Shown here piece by piece: positions 22,247 to 32,376 of a stretch of 64,000 nucleotides of DNA. Both the position numbers and the translations under genes were made by a program. The notes below the pieces were generated by a model. That model saw only the letters and a list, made by a program, of their open reading frames with translations, was not told the origin of the DNA and searched no databases. The DNA is from Corbicula japonica (Eukaryota > Mollusca > Bivalvia > Venerida > Cyrenidae). Positions within the stretch are counted from its first letter, which is position 1. Each line of letters starts with the position of its first letter. The stretch lies in contig JAZAYU010000890.1 in the NCBI GenBank assembly GCA_038501625.1, forward strand, positions 1 to 64,000. Reading direction: 5' to 3'.

Positions 22247-22763
22247 GTAAGTTACATTTGTAGCTCAAATATTTAACATCTTCATGACCGAGCATTTACT
22301 TCTTTTTAATCATTAATAGGTTATCAAATAACGATTTTGTCGTTTTTTCCCTGTGATCTATTTTTATAAGCATTTTTATTCACTTGTTAATGTGTGAGGG
22401 GTGTAGAACATCCCACATTTTTCATTCATAGTTTATGTCTGCATTTTATGTTTTGGGAGGGCCCTTTCGAATCACAGGCCATCCCAAGGGTATGGCTTGT
22501 GAACATGTGACCTGTCATATGAAGTTGATCTTTCTTAAACTGTTTCTTAAAAGGTTGCTAAAGTATGATCGGAAAAAATCTTTTCTTTTAATTATTTTTT
22601 TCCTTCAAACCATTGTACGATCTTGTCTTTGGAGGTAGTGTCGTGGTTATGAAACCCGACATTAAGTTGGATTGAAGTGAACACTCGTAAAGTTTGGATG
22701 AAATCCCTACGTCAGTTGCAAAGTTATGATCAAAAAGCTAGAACTGCGACCTTTTTAAACTAA

Positions 22764-22890
22764 TAGATGGAAAGGGAACTTTAAAAGCTTTTGAACACGA
22801 CACATGTGAAAATATTGCTGGTTCGTTTTGATTAAGCCTGTTCATGGGCAGTAATGGAAATGCATATTACTGCCCACGCCGCATAGCCCC
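22764..22890. repeat. Dispersed SINE-like repeat (family S)
   Basis: Contains ATGGAAAGGGAACTTTAAAA, GAACACGACACATGTG, AATATTGCTGGTTCGTTTTG, TTAAGCCTGTTCATGGG and GCATATTACTGCCCACGCC. It is the best reference copy for the right-hand part of the family. It lies in intron 1 of the MRH-like gene. Confidence 0.65.
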
Positions 22891-23295
22891 GGGATGAGCG
22901 CAATTCATTATTTACACCAATACATAGTACAATTTTGGTCCATTACAAACAATGGTATGCATATGGCGGTAAACATGGTTCCATCAGTGCGGTATTTTCA
23001 GAAAAATACCATTCAATGCTCAGCGACGTATGGTCCTCAGAAAAACGACAGGGTTCGCCCTTAACGAGAAAACAACGGGCGGAATTAAACAAAATATAAT
23101 TTTGACAGGGAATCTGAGAATATCTGAGAATATAAATCCTGCATAGCACAGACAATACCAAAGGCAAAATTAAAAAAGCAAGTATATCCTTGGGGTGATT
23201 GAACAATATCTGAATCTATATTGGTTGGAATATTGAAACCACCTATCTATAAACTGGCCGAAATATTAAAGCAAACGTAAAGTTTGAAGTACTAT

Positions 23296-23560
23296 TAACA
23301 TAGTACATATGTATCGTGCTCAACGACCTTCAAAGGACGTAACTGATAACAGCACTAATTAAATGTACGGGAAGACATTTTACAGCCGCCACGTGGCACG
23401 AACAACGCTACTGTGATACTGAAATAGATGAAAAGGGAACTTTTAAAGCCATTAAACACGACAAATATGAAAATTGCAGGCAGAGTTTGATTAAGCCTGT
23501 CCATTGGTAATAATGGAGAGAACGTATCCTTTGAGGTAGGTCCAAGGTTCTTGGGCATGA
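23296..23560. repeat. Dispersed SINE-like repeat (family S), longest copy
   Basis: Joins the two halves of the family in one copy. ATGTATCGTGCTCAACGACC and GTACGGGAAGACATTTTACA come first, then CCGCCACGTGGCACGAAC. These are followed by GATGAAAAGGGAACTTT, TAAACACGACAAATATG and GATTAAGCCTGTCCATTGG. On the minus strand it reads TTCCCTTTTCATCTATTTCAG, which resembles a strong splice acceptor. Confidence 0.65.
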
Positions 23561-24298
23561 CACTGCCTCAGTTAAAGGAACTTTATTGTTCTGAGCAGTT
23601 CGACTGAAGCACATTAACAATAAGTTCCAGTTATGCTCCAAAAACTATATTTTGGCATAGTTTGACCTTCAAACAGAAATTTTGACCTAAGTTAACACTC
23701 CGTCTTGAGACTGGTTTCCAATCTCAGCTTTATAACCTTCAGGCCTGAATGCGGAATATTTATTACATACTACATTAAAAACAAAACAACACATACAATT
23801 GACATAGTCTAAAGACGCGTTGCCTTGAAGCAGCTAGTGGCAAACGATTGCGCCAATAGTAGAGTGGTTTGGGGTTAACTAGGTTTAAGTGTTCACAATA
23901 CTCACAGTTATACCGCAGGTTGTCAAATGAATAAATAATAAACAACCGTACGCTTATACGCATGCAATTGAGATGTCTCGAAATCGTTTCTAATACATGC
24001 ACTTTGATTGTGCCCCTCTCACTATATCTCTGCACTTCCTCTATACTTCAAAATTTTAATATGCTTGCACAAATAACAGCGATTTTACGTGAACGTCATT
24101 GTTAAAAACGATTTCTTGAATTAAAGAGACATTAGAGCTCATCGGAAATTGTATAAAGAATGCTGATGAAACTTCTGGCTTTCATTGGACGATGTAAACA
24201 TGTTCTAACTTACTCATAGAACCACAAGCAATTGAACTAGCACTTACGAATGTTATCATGTTATTTAATCGCTCTCATCAGATATTGAATGTTGTTAG

Positions 24299-24395
24299 AT
24301 TCCAAGATGTGTTGTCGGCAGATGGCGATAAATACTCCTACAATCCATGTTACCCTTTCTCTGAAGGTTCTCAGGGGGACTGTCAACAGGCAGCG
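24299..24395 (+). CDS. MRH-like domain protein exon 2
   Basis: This 97-nt exon supplies the last base of a Lys codon and 32 residues, FQDVLSADGDKYSYNPCYPF then SEGSQGDCQQAA. FxDVxSxDG followed by YSYNPCxPF is the expected continuation of the MRH-like domain. The acceptor is TTGTTAG before 24299; it restores the frame from exon 1 (AA+A). The donor is GCAGCG|GTAAGT at 24396 (phase 0). The last 50 bases of the exon with this donor form the first unit of a nine-copy 65-bp tandem repeat, so eight further copies of the exon end follow. Only use of the first donor is clearly compatible with the domain: reading on unspliced meets a stop in the second unit. Later exons of the domain were not found. 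Confidence 0.75.
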
Positions 24396-24930
24396 GTAAG
24401 TAGTAATATACATGTTACCCTTTCTCTGAAGGATCTCAGGGGGACTGCCAACAGGCAGCGGTAAGTAGCAATATACATGTTACCCTTTCTCTGAACGTTC
24501 TCAGGGGGACTGTCAACAGGCAGCGGTGAGTAGCAATATACATGTTACCCATTCTCTGAAGGATCTCAGGGGGACTTTCAACAGGAAGTGGTAAGTTGCA
24601 AAATACATGTTACCCTTTCTCTGAAGGATCTCAGGGGGACTGTCAACAGGCAGCGGTAAGTAGCAATATACATGTTACCCTTTCTCTGAAGGATCTCAGG
24701 GTGACTGTCAACAGGCAGCGGTAAGTAGCAATATACATGTTACCCTTTCTCTGAAGGATCTCAGGGGGACTGTCAACAGGCAGCGGTAAGTAGCAATATA
24801 CAGGTTACCCTTTTTCTGAAGGATCTCAGGGGGACCATCAACAGGCAGCGGTAAGTAGCAATATACATGTTACCCTTTCTCTGAAGGATCGCAAGGGGAC
24901 TGTCAACAGGCAGCGGTAAGTAGCAATAAA
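24346..24930 (+). repeat. 65-bp minisatellite, 9 copies, each carrying an exon end and a splice donor
   Basis: Units start at 24346, 24411, 24476, 24541, 24606, 24671, 24736, 24801 and 24866, with an exact 65-base spacing. Each begins near CATGTTACCCTTTCTCTGAA, contains the coding block GGGGACTGTCAACAGGCAG, then a GTAAGT donor and AGCAATATA. The donor is intact in all copies (GTGAGT in the third). The first unit overlaps the real exon 2. Because 65 is not a multiple of three, the coding frame is not kept through the array. Confidence 0.95.
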
Positions 24931-25692
24931 CAGATAAACACGCTAAAGATGCCTTTAATTAGTCCTATAATGAAATAGGAAATTTTACAATATATAAGTT
25001 TAAAGTGCGGTACCATTTTGCGCTTGTAAATTATAAATTATTTGGATTGTTGGTATATGATAGTTCTCATGGTTTCTTGCTAGTAACGACTTGATATCAT
25101 TTTGGAATTATTCATAACATGTTTAATCAAATCAAATTATTTAGCAATATTGTGACATAAACTTTGTCGTGGTCGGTGTTTTTTAATTTCCTCTTCATCT
25201 ATTTAATTACAAAAGTAGCGTTGTTTGTGGCGTGTGGGGGCCATAAAACTCCAATCATAACAAAGGACAATCGTGACAAGTGTGGATTTGCATGAACATA
25301 TTTTGTTGCTCTAACAAATAAAGAAATTTTCTGAAATTAAGCATCTGAATTTAATTTTAATCAGTCTGTTTTCGCAAAATTACAAGTGGAATCTTGATTT
25401 TCTTTTCTTCGTATCCACTTCCTTGCATTTTACCAATATACTGTCACGTATGTGATCCGTCTTAATCAATTCCTATACATATGGAATATTACATGTAAAA
25501 AATTGCTGCTAATGCAGCAAAAGGAGTACACGGCCTAAAAAGCGAGCTGTGTGTCAAACCATTCCATTTTAACTATTTGTAAACCTGTTTGAAATGTGTA
25601 TTATGCCTATTCGATTATTTGGTTGTTTTAGCCATCGTTATCTAACTTGGTTAGGGGAAATGAGAAAATCAGGGAAACTACTCAGCGCATAT
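24931..25692. other. Stretch after the minisatellite, no further MRH exon recognised
   Basis: AT-rich. It contains a family S fragment at about 25165-25260 (AAGTAGCGTTGTTTGTGGC and GTGTGGGGGCCATAAAACT, matching 16030-16070). No exon with the remaining cysteines of the MRH-like domain could be identified. Confidence 0.45.
25165..25260. repeat. Dispersed SINE-like repeat fragment (family S)
   Basis: TTTCCTCTTCATCTATTTAA followed by AAGTAGCGTTGTTTGTGGCG and GGGGGCCATAAAACTCC, parallel to the copy at 16000-16145. The right half of the family is missing or diverged. Confidence 0.5.
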
Positions 25693-26381
25693 ATCGTGGG
25701 CGGGTTGAGCGCAACACGGTTGTAAGTCACTTTTTAAAAAAGTTTTCAGTATTAACAAAAAACTAATTTGTGTTCTCATATTTGAATGTTTATTCTTTCT
25801 GTTTATATGCATATAACTTATAAGAAGAAATGTTAAAAAATAATTTCCAAAAAAGATATTTATAATTATATGACTTACAACCGTTTTCCACTTAAAATTT
25901 GACGTAAATGAGAACAATGATTTTTTATTGCAAAAGAGATCTTTGAATACAACTATATATTCAAAACATTCTGGTTTAAAGCCATTCATAGTTCATGGTA
26001 ACTGGTAAGGGGACTTCTGTTAATGAAACCCCAGTAATGACAATTTGAATTCATGCTTATATTTTATATTTTATAAATTATGTACATATAAAGACTGAGT
26101 TACATCTCTATTCCACTTACAACTCATCCCAGTTAAGTCAATTCCTTTTTGTGCAACATGGTTTTAATTTGAGTTACAACCGTATTGCACACAAAATTTA
26201 TTCAATATAAGATTTAGCCTTACGCCTTATTTGCAATATTTAGTGTTTTTTTTTTTCAAAAGCATTTTTCTTTAATCATTTTTATGTACAATGTATTAAT
26301 ATAAAATGAGCCATATTATGCAAAAAAGTCATTTTTTAAAAAAAAAGTGGAGTTACAACCCTATTGCGCTCAACCCACGAT
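25693..26381. mobile_element. MITE with ~45-bp inverted repeats and internal copies of the terminal motif
   Basis: The left end ATCGTGGGCGGGTTGAGCGC, then ACGGTTGTAAGTCAC, is matched in inverted orientation by the right end AGTTACAACCCTATTGCGC, then AACCCACGAT. A possible 3-bp TAT duplication flanks it. The motif TTACAACCG/C occurs again internally near 25874 and 26174, and a TTACAACTC variant near 26117. These look like subterminal transposase-binding repeats. There is no coding capacity, so it is non-autonomous. Confidence 0.7.
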
Positions 26382-27578
26382 TATTGTTTATTCTAATCAG
26401 GTTCGAACTATGATTTTACTTTTTGGGCTACGTTTGCCTTAATCGTAAAATCATTCTAAAGAGACATCACACGCGCGATCAATAGCGATTTGAACACTGG
26501 GACAGCGGAGGAGATGATTTTGGCTGCATAACAGTGGCATGTCGATATGAAAAAGTTACTTATTTATAATACACTTATATGTAATCATTTGGTAAATTAA
26601 ACGGTTAAATCATATACTGAAATACTGCAAGCAATAATAGGATCCCAGTTCATAAATTTGATATCGATTCTCTCTATAATAATAATTTTACATAAATATG
26701 AAAACAAAAAATGGATCAGTAATTATGTTTTTAGATGCGGATCAAGAGTCGTTGTTTTGTTTGTTTGTTTGTTCTATTTTTTTTTTTTTTTTTTGGGGGG
26801 GGGGGGGGTGAGGAAGAGGGGTGGGGTGGGGGGTCGGGGTGTGATCGAACCCCGTTTGATGCAGAATTATTTAAATTTCACGGAGATGTTGCTACTTTTG
26901 GAAATTATCATGTAATTATCATAAGACGACCCCAACGAACCCCTTTATGAAAATCTAGCCTCCGACCCTGTTCTTTGAATACGACATTGTTTTCCATATT
27001 CTGTGTAGCGCTGCTTATTCCATACATTTAACTGGTATTACCTCCTTACTCAACCGTGGCTTTAATACCCTGAGGAAATCACGCAACATATCGCCATTTC
27101 CTGGATGTTGACACTTGACTTTTATGTATTATGTATTAGGCAAACCGACAACGATTTTCATGCAAAAACGAAGACCTGATGGTAGGAGTATATTGTATAT
27201 CACCTACCTTCTTATTCTTGAAATTGCTAAAGCAGTGTAGCGGTGATCTATCGATGTTAATTCATTTCGGCTGATAACAACAGCAATCTACATCATGCTT
27301 TACCTCTTTTGTCTGTACCCTTCCCTTCTAAGGCATGGGCCTTTCTGTCATCAAGTTGACAGATGTTGGGTAGTTTAGGCCTATGCCTGTCTTGTACAGT
27401 TTGGACACAAATAGCGTAGGTTTGAATCTAAAGGGGAATATAATCAGCAAGGTGCGAAGTAACATAACTTTGAAAGGCTGCGCGATTTTAAAGAAATTTG
27501 ATGAGGAGAAGGTGCTCCTAACTCCATTTACTTAAGAAGGAAATCAGTTCTCTGATGCGGTGCCTGTTTACATAAAAT
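26382..27578. other. Intergenic stretch with a poly-T/poly-G tract
   Basis: A long T run passes directly into a G run and then a G-rich, purine-biased segment (about 26777-26840). It has G-quadruplex potential on the plus strand. No gene was recognised elsewhere in the stretch. Confidence 0.5.
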
Positions 27579-28290
27579 TTGCCCTTGTTCACATTAGCTA
27601 ACCTCTGTCGATGGGGACTGTCGACAGACCCAACATGCAAGCTCTGTGACCTCCCAGACACTTTAGAACATGTCCTGTCTTCCTGTTCTACAGCGCTGAC
27701 ACAAGGAAGATTTAGGTGGCGTCATGACAACGTCCTCAGAGAGGTGGCTGACTGGCTGGAAATTGAAAGAAAGAAGGATCGAAGAAGTAACCCGCAGCAA
27801 CGTCACATCAACTTCGTAAAGCCGGGTGAAGCTGCCAAACCACAGCCAATCAATCCTGGATGGTACTACAGGTTTGAACATGGAGGTGGACCTAGGAAAG
27901 AAGCTCGTGTTCCCAGGTATTGTCCAGACCAACCTAAGACAAGATATCGTACTGTGGTCGGAAACAGGGAAGAAGCTCATCCTGATCGAGCTAACAGTAC
28001 CCTGGGAAACACGATGTGAAGAAGCCTACGAGAGGAAGAAAGCCAAGTATACAGAGCTTCTGAAAGAGTGCAGAGAGAGAGGCTACCGCACATGGCTGTT
28101 TCCCATTGAAGTAGGCGCCAGGGGATTTTGTTCTCAATCTGTGTGCCGACTGATGGCAGCAATCGGGACGACTGGCAGAGACAGGCGCAGGACAATTCAA
28201 AAACTGAGCCAAGCTGCAGAGCGTGCGTCTAGCTGGCTGTGGCTACGACGAGAGGAGAAGAGCTGGAAGCTATCGACCTCCACACCGTAA
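27579..28290 (+). pseudogene. 3' end of a non-LTR retrotransposon: zinc knuckle and restriction-like endonuclease region
   Basis: The first frame gives CRWGLSTDPTCKLCD, whose CKLC...H...C fits C-x2-C-x7-H-x4-C. This is the CCHC knuckle located after the reverse transcriptase in retrotransposons with a restriction-like endonuclease (R2/HERO-type). From about 27826-27870 the reading moves to another frame. That frame gives EVDLGKKLVFPG, DIVLWSETGKKLILIELTV and PWETRCEEAYERKKAKY, then WLFPIEVGARGF and AAERASSWLWLRREE. The D-x(n)-E-L-T region is the candidate PD-(D/E)xK-like nuclease core, with RQD where RPD is usual. The reverse transcriptase is missing, a stop precedes 27579, and the frameshift splits the rest, so it is dead. 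The clade assignment is from memory. Confidence 0.75.
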
Positions 28291-28807
28291 GACGGCGGGG
28301 CCACTCGCTATCAGATATACATGGATAAGGCCCGAAATATCAATGACGGCGAGCACCATGCTGATGATGGAGGTCGAGGAGCAAACCACTGACCACAACA
28401 AAGCGACAGTTACTGGGTCTCCGGCCGTTGGTACCCGTGGGTCTGTCCAACAGGCCTGGGGAAACTGGTTAGAGACGGATCCTCAACAGATGTAGGGAAG
28501 CAGGAACAATGGTCAGCAGGCTGTTTCACATACATTAGCAAAACGAAACCACAATACCAAATTTCAACAGAAATCGACACAATGCTTGATGCATCATTTG
28601 CATTTAATTTACATGTAGATACAAATTTAGGCCTATGACTCTTAGTAAGTTCAATGATTTGTGCATTTAATGATTGGTGCTTCATTTGCATTTAATTAAG
28701 TTGCGAATTTAAGCCCATACCTGTTAGTTATCACAATGCTTTGTTCCAATTCGCATATTGAAAGTAAACTAAAATTACTATTATTGCGAAAGTAAAATAC
28801 TTATTTA
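28291..28807. other. Probable retrotransposon 3' UTR followed by a small direct duplication
   Basis: The sequence stays GC-richer than its surroundings to about 28500, as expected for the 3' UTR of the preceding element. There is no poly-A tail. Then two imperfect direct copies of GCATTTGCATTTAATT.. followed by a CCTATGACTCTTAG/CCATACCTGTTAG block lie about 95 bases apart (about 28585 and 28680). Confidence 0.45.
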
Positions 28808-29016
28808 GGCCACACCAAATTGATTTCTTGGTCAACGGATTTCACGCACCATTTTTTTCCAAAATGAAATAAAAATATTTGTTTTTCCTTTTTGCCTTCC
28901 GCCCGCATCGTTAAAAAATTATCAAAAAAAAATTTCCGAGCGGATGCAATTTTAGCGGCATGTAACCTTTATTCGATTAATTTTACCATTCCGAACATAA
29001 TTATTCTCGCATCATA

Positions 29017-29388
29017 ATGTACTACATTAATCGTTCGCGCCTTACGGAAAACATGTCCGCCGCCACAATGGCCGTGCGAATAGTGATCGCATGCATTAAA
29101 CCGGGAAAATCAGGCAGTCGTAGGTTTGCTGTCCAAGTGAGTAAAGAAGACAGTTTTGCTGCATTATTTTCTAAAACTGCAACACTTTCCAAAGTAGATT
29201 TGAGCCTGGATTCGGTCACAGGTATAAAAATACACGAGCAGTACAAACACTCGATTGATGATGGAATTTTGATTCAAAAGGATATGAATATACATGATGT
29301 TATGGACGACTTAAACTGTCGATATATTGATTTTATTTGCTCTGAACCCGACAAAAACAATAACTTGGAAGTAAATGCATTTAATGTA
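29017..29388 (+). pseudogene. Unrecognised transposon-borne ORF, 5' part (split by insertion)
   Basis: 124 codons run from the first ATG to the insertion point. A second ATG at 29068 has an excellent initiation context (GCCGCCACAATGG) and would give MAVRIVIACIKPGKSG as the N-terminus. The segment is a mix of short hydrophobic strands and charged turns (RRFAVQVSKEDSF, LDSVTGIKIHEQYKHSIDDG, LNCRYIDFICSE). It could be a small alpha/beta fold, perhaps ubiquitin-like, but I recognise no family. The ORF runs into the nested element at codon GTA (29386-29388); its natural continuation is at 31427. It lies inside the outer TIR element, so it is either a transposon accessory protein or a captured host gene. 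Confidence 0.65.
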
Positions 29389-29389
29389 A

Positions 29390-31424
29390 GGCCTAAAAAA
29401 AAAAGGTTTGTTTCTGGTTACCCGACCGACCGTCTCTAAATAGCGCCGACCGTAACTTTTTTCAGCCCTCCCAAAAAAATTGTATGAAAAGCCGACCGGG
29501 ATTTTGACCGACGAAAAATTCTGTTATTTTCGGACACAATGTCCGGTGCAAAATAACAGCCAGCACCGTTTCATTTTTGGAAAATTTACTTTCACTTTCT
29601 TCTCCGGCGTGATTTTTGTCCATGTAACATATGTAAACCCCGTTGCGTGTGCTTTCGGGTCAACGTTGCTAATTCCATGATTGAATTCGCCGAGGTAAAC
29701 AATCATGGATGTCAACGTTCGGCGAGCCAGTAAAAATATTCTTTTTGATCCACCGACGACTTCATTGTGGAATTAATGAAGCAAATAGATTAAGATTTCT
29801 GTTCGAAGTGCATACGTGATACGGCGTAAATGCAGAATCGTTTAATAATGGCTTTATTAGTGAACAATTATGTACTGATATCTGTATCGTAAAATGAGTG
29901 AAAGAAACAGCACTGATCAAATTATTAACCCTGCTTTGGTGGTAGTGATAGAACTTTTACCATCTTTGACGGGATATGTATATATTTGATTATGTGTTAA
30001 TTGCAACAATATCACGAATACAGCTAAAAACGACTTAATACGAGTTGAAAGTGAGGCACAGTGGTTGCAAAAAGTGGTAGGTATTAAGGTAAGTATATCC
30101 AACATATTTTTTTACAAAAAATAGCCATGAACAAATCAACAATATCCACGCATTAAACCACATTACGGCATTACACATCTAATTGTAATTAAAAGAATAA
30201 TTATTTATATTACATGTTAAGCAAAACAATTCAACTTTAAGTTGAAACACTGGTTTATTATTTTCAATGGAATTAAAGTATAAAATGCAGTGAGTTTTTC
30301 CTTTTCTACACTTCAATACCTTAAAAGATACCTCTAAAAAAGATAGATACATTTCCGGGCAAATAAACTGTAACCTGTCACCTCTTTCAAACAGCACATT
30401 CAATCGGGCGTTAAAAATCTGTTACAAATACACCGGAACCTAGGCCTATCCGTTATCTAGACGTTATTGGTATTTAATTGGTATTGAACTTACAATAATC
30501 CACGTTCAAATTCCATTGTCTCTTTTAAATCATCACATAATCCGCACAATTCAAAAACAAACAAAAAGAAATTTTCTCAAAAATGTTTTAAAAATACTCG
30601 TAGATTAATGTACATTTCTTTGATCCGCCTTCCCTGTTAATTTCATACGGAGACTGAATTTGATTGACACTCAGTATGGAGGTAAACATTGATACCAACC
30701 GTCAATGAAATGCAACTTCAAAGGAAATTGTCGGCTCATATCAAGACTGTGTTGTTTTATCGGCTCTGCTTTGAAATCGTTTGATCTACAAGAAGTGTGT
30801 ACGTGACATTTGTCATTTTTAGCTGAGTTAAATTGGTTGATGATGCAATAATACTGAAATATGATACTTGAGATAAAATTGGGATGTAATTTATTATGGA
30901 ATATGTTCGCATTGGTTAGTGTTTTAATCAAAGACCTATATAGGTAATAAATAGGTCTTTGTTTTAATACTTATTTTACATTCACGTTGTAAATTTCGCG
31001 GTCACATAATATAATTTGAAACTTTGATTCTGTAGCAGTACATGACAGAAGGGTCTGTTAATCAATTTATAAACATATAAATGATGCATATTTATCACGA
31101 GTATTGTCCAGAACACGATCTACCTGACCTCCCTTGTCAACAAATATATGCAGATTTAATGATGTATACGATTACCGGCGAATCGAACACTCCGGGCAAT
31201 AGAATATTTTTAGCTGACAATTTGTGTATTCGATTTCCCGGAGTCTACTGTACAAATTGAACAATTTTAATCTTTGATATACTTACTAACACACAAGATG
31301 GTATATACTTGGACTTTGGTTCCTTCCCCTTAAAAAAAAAAAAAAAAAAAAAAAGAAAGCCGACCTACCGACCCATTGTTTTTTCAAGGATGTAACCAGA
31401 AACAAACCTAATTTTTTTTAGGCC
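29390..31424. mobile_element. Nested Harbinger-like element inserted in the outer element's ORF
   Basis: 2,035 bp with inverted termini. The left end reads GGCCTAAAAAAAAAAGG then TTTGTTTCTGGTTAC. The right end in reverse complement reads GGCCTAAAAAAAATTAGG then TTTGTTTCTGGTTAC. A direct TAA duplication flanks it (29387-29389 and 31425-31427). GGCC ends and a TAA target again fit PIF/Harbinger. A ~23-base A run near 31331 and CCGACC/CCGACCG words lie just inside the ends. No transposase ORF is visible. Internal small features include a hairpin at 30929-30961. It is younger than the outer element because it interrupts it. Confidence 0.88.
30929..30961. repeat. Small hairpin flanked by 8-bp direct repeats
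   Basis: CAAAGACCTAT (30929-30939) pairs with ATAGGTCTTTG (30951-30961) around an 11-base loop. GTTTTAAT is directly repeated on both sides (30921-30928 and 30961-30968). It may be a tiny insertion or a replication-slippage product inside the nested element. Confidence 0.5.
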
Positions 31425-31426
31425 TA

Positions 31427-31780
31427 ATGATGAAGAGCATAACTCGTCATGTTCTTCCCGAGAAACCAAAGCCAACAAATTCGAATGGAAAACTCACAGG
31501 TCCACAAATATTGTTGACTGATTTGATAGATTTTGCAGAAGAGCTTGGCTGTGGATGGTCTGTGGATTTAATTGAATCTGGACGAAAAGCTTTGAAAAAA
31601 TTAGCAGATGCATTGTGGTATATTGATCACGCTCACTCTAGATTTAAAGAGCAAGGGTGTCCTGTTCTATCAGTCTTTGAAAAATTTCAGCATTATAACC
31701 AGTTTACAAAGCACCATCATACTCCTCCAAATATAAAATCAGAGCGCCTAGAGTGCACAGTGCACAGTGCACTATGTTGA
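31427..31780 (+). pseudogene. Unrecognised transposon-borne ORF, 3' part (split by insertion)
   Basis: 117 codons plus stop, beginning MMKSITRHVLPEKPKP. With the nested element and one TAA removed, codon GTA at 29386 joins this ATG in the same frame, so the two parts form one ORF of about 241 codons (224 from the better start). The segment looks largely helical: ILLTDLIDFAEELGCGW, DLIESGRKALKKLADALWY, then IDHAHSRFKEQGCPVLS and a basic C-terminus. It has no zinc-finger pattern, HTH signature or DDE motif that I can see. The absence of other stops or frameshifts suggests recent interruption. Function unknown. Confidence 0.65.
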
Positions 31781-32373
31781 CCTTGATCAAGTAAATCAGA
31801 TATGTACCTGAACTAGAGCATTGCTTAAATTGTATAAGATTTTAAAGATGCTTTTTAATATCTGATGTATTCAAAAGATATAAAATAAATACAGTTTCCC
31901 TTTGTCATTTATTTTTATATTTACTAAAACCAGTTTAGTATTTACATGTATCATACAGTCATGTGTTTAAGTGAAGGACTGACCAGTATTTTAAACAGAT
32001 GATAAGAAACACATAAACAGATTTGATTTTTTATAACAAGCTTCTAAGCTCACACAAGCTTTGAAAGCTTAGGTGTAATTTCTTGAGACTGTTCATTGTG
32101 ACTCTGATTGATTTCATTTTGTCATTCCAACCAAAGATTTCCTTGCATTGAGATTGAATCAATGTTAGAGTATTGTGATCTCACAGTAAAAAGTACTTGT
32201 AGTAGTTTTACATACTTTTTTAACTATAGTTTTATTTTGAAAATGCTGTTTCGCTTCTCGCTCGCTCCTAAAATTAGCAAAATGGAAAAAAAATATTTGC
32301 ATTTGTTTTTCGCTCGCTCGCTCCATTTTTATCCAACAAAATCCGTTGACCAATAAATCAATTTGGTGTGGCC
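31781..32373. other. 3' region of the outer transposon
   Basis: Non-coding sequence between the split ORF's stop and the right inverted repeat. It contains an AATAAA-like signal near 31882 and CGCTCGCTCC words near 32257 and 32314 close to the terminus. No other gene is recognised. Confidence 0.5.
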
Positions 32374-32376
32374 TTA

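Larger units (their letters stand above)
22247..24298. other. Intron 1 of the MRH-like gene
   Basis: 2,052 bases from a GTAAGT donor to a TTGTTAG acceptor. It contains two family S repeat copies (22764-22890 and 23296-23560, listed separately). The rest is AT-rich with no recognised exon. Confidence 0.6.
28808..32373. mobile_element. Outer Harbinger-like DNA transposon, interrupted by a nested element
   Basis: The termini are inverted repeats of about 36 bp. The left end reads GGCCACACCAAATTGATTTC then TTGGTCAACGGATTT; the right end is the same in reverse complement with one mismatch. The flanks carry a 3-bp TTA direct duplication (28805-28807 and 32374-32376). GGCC ends with a TWA target are typical of PIF/Harbinger elements. 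The total is 3,566 bp; without the nested element and one duplicated TAA it would be 1,528 bp. The only sizeable ORF is the unrecognised one described separately. No DDE transposase is visible, so it would need one in trans. Confidence 0.85.

Noticed and set aside
26735..26950. Phe- and Gly-rich ORFs over the poly-T/poly-G tract
   Set aside because: They are produced by homopolymer runs and have no support as genes.
29390..31424. The nested segment as a spliceosomal intron of the split ORF
   Set aside because: GT...AG-like bases occur near the joins (GTAAGG and TTTTTAGG), but splicing there does not keep the downstream frame. Inverted termini with a TAA duplication explain the structure fully, and removing the element restores the frame.
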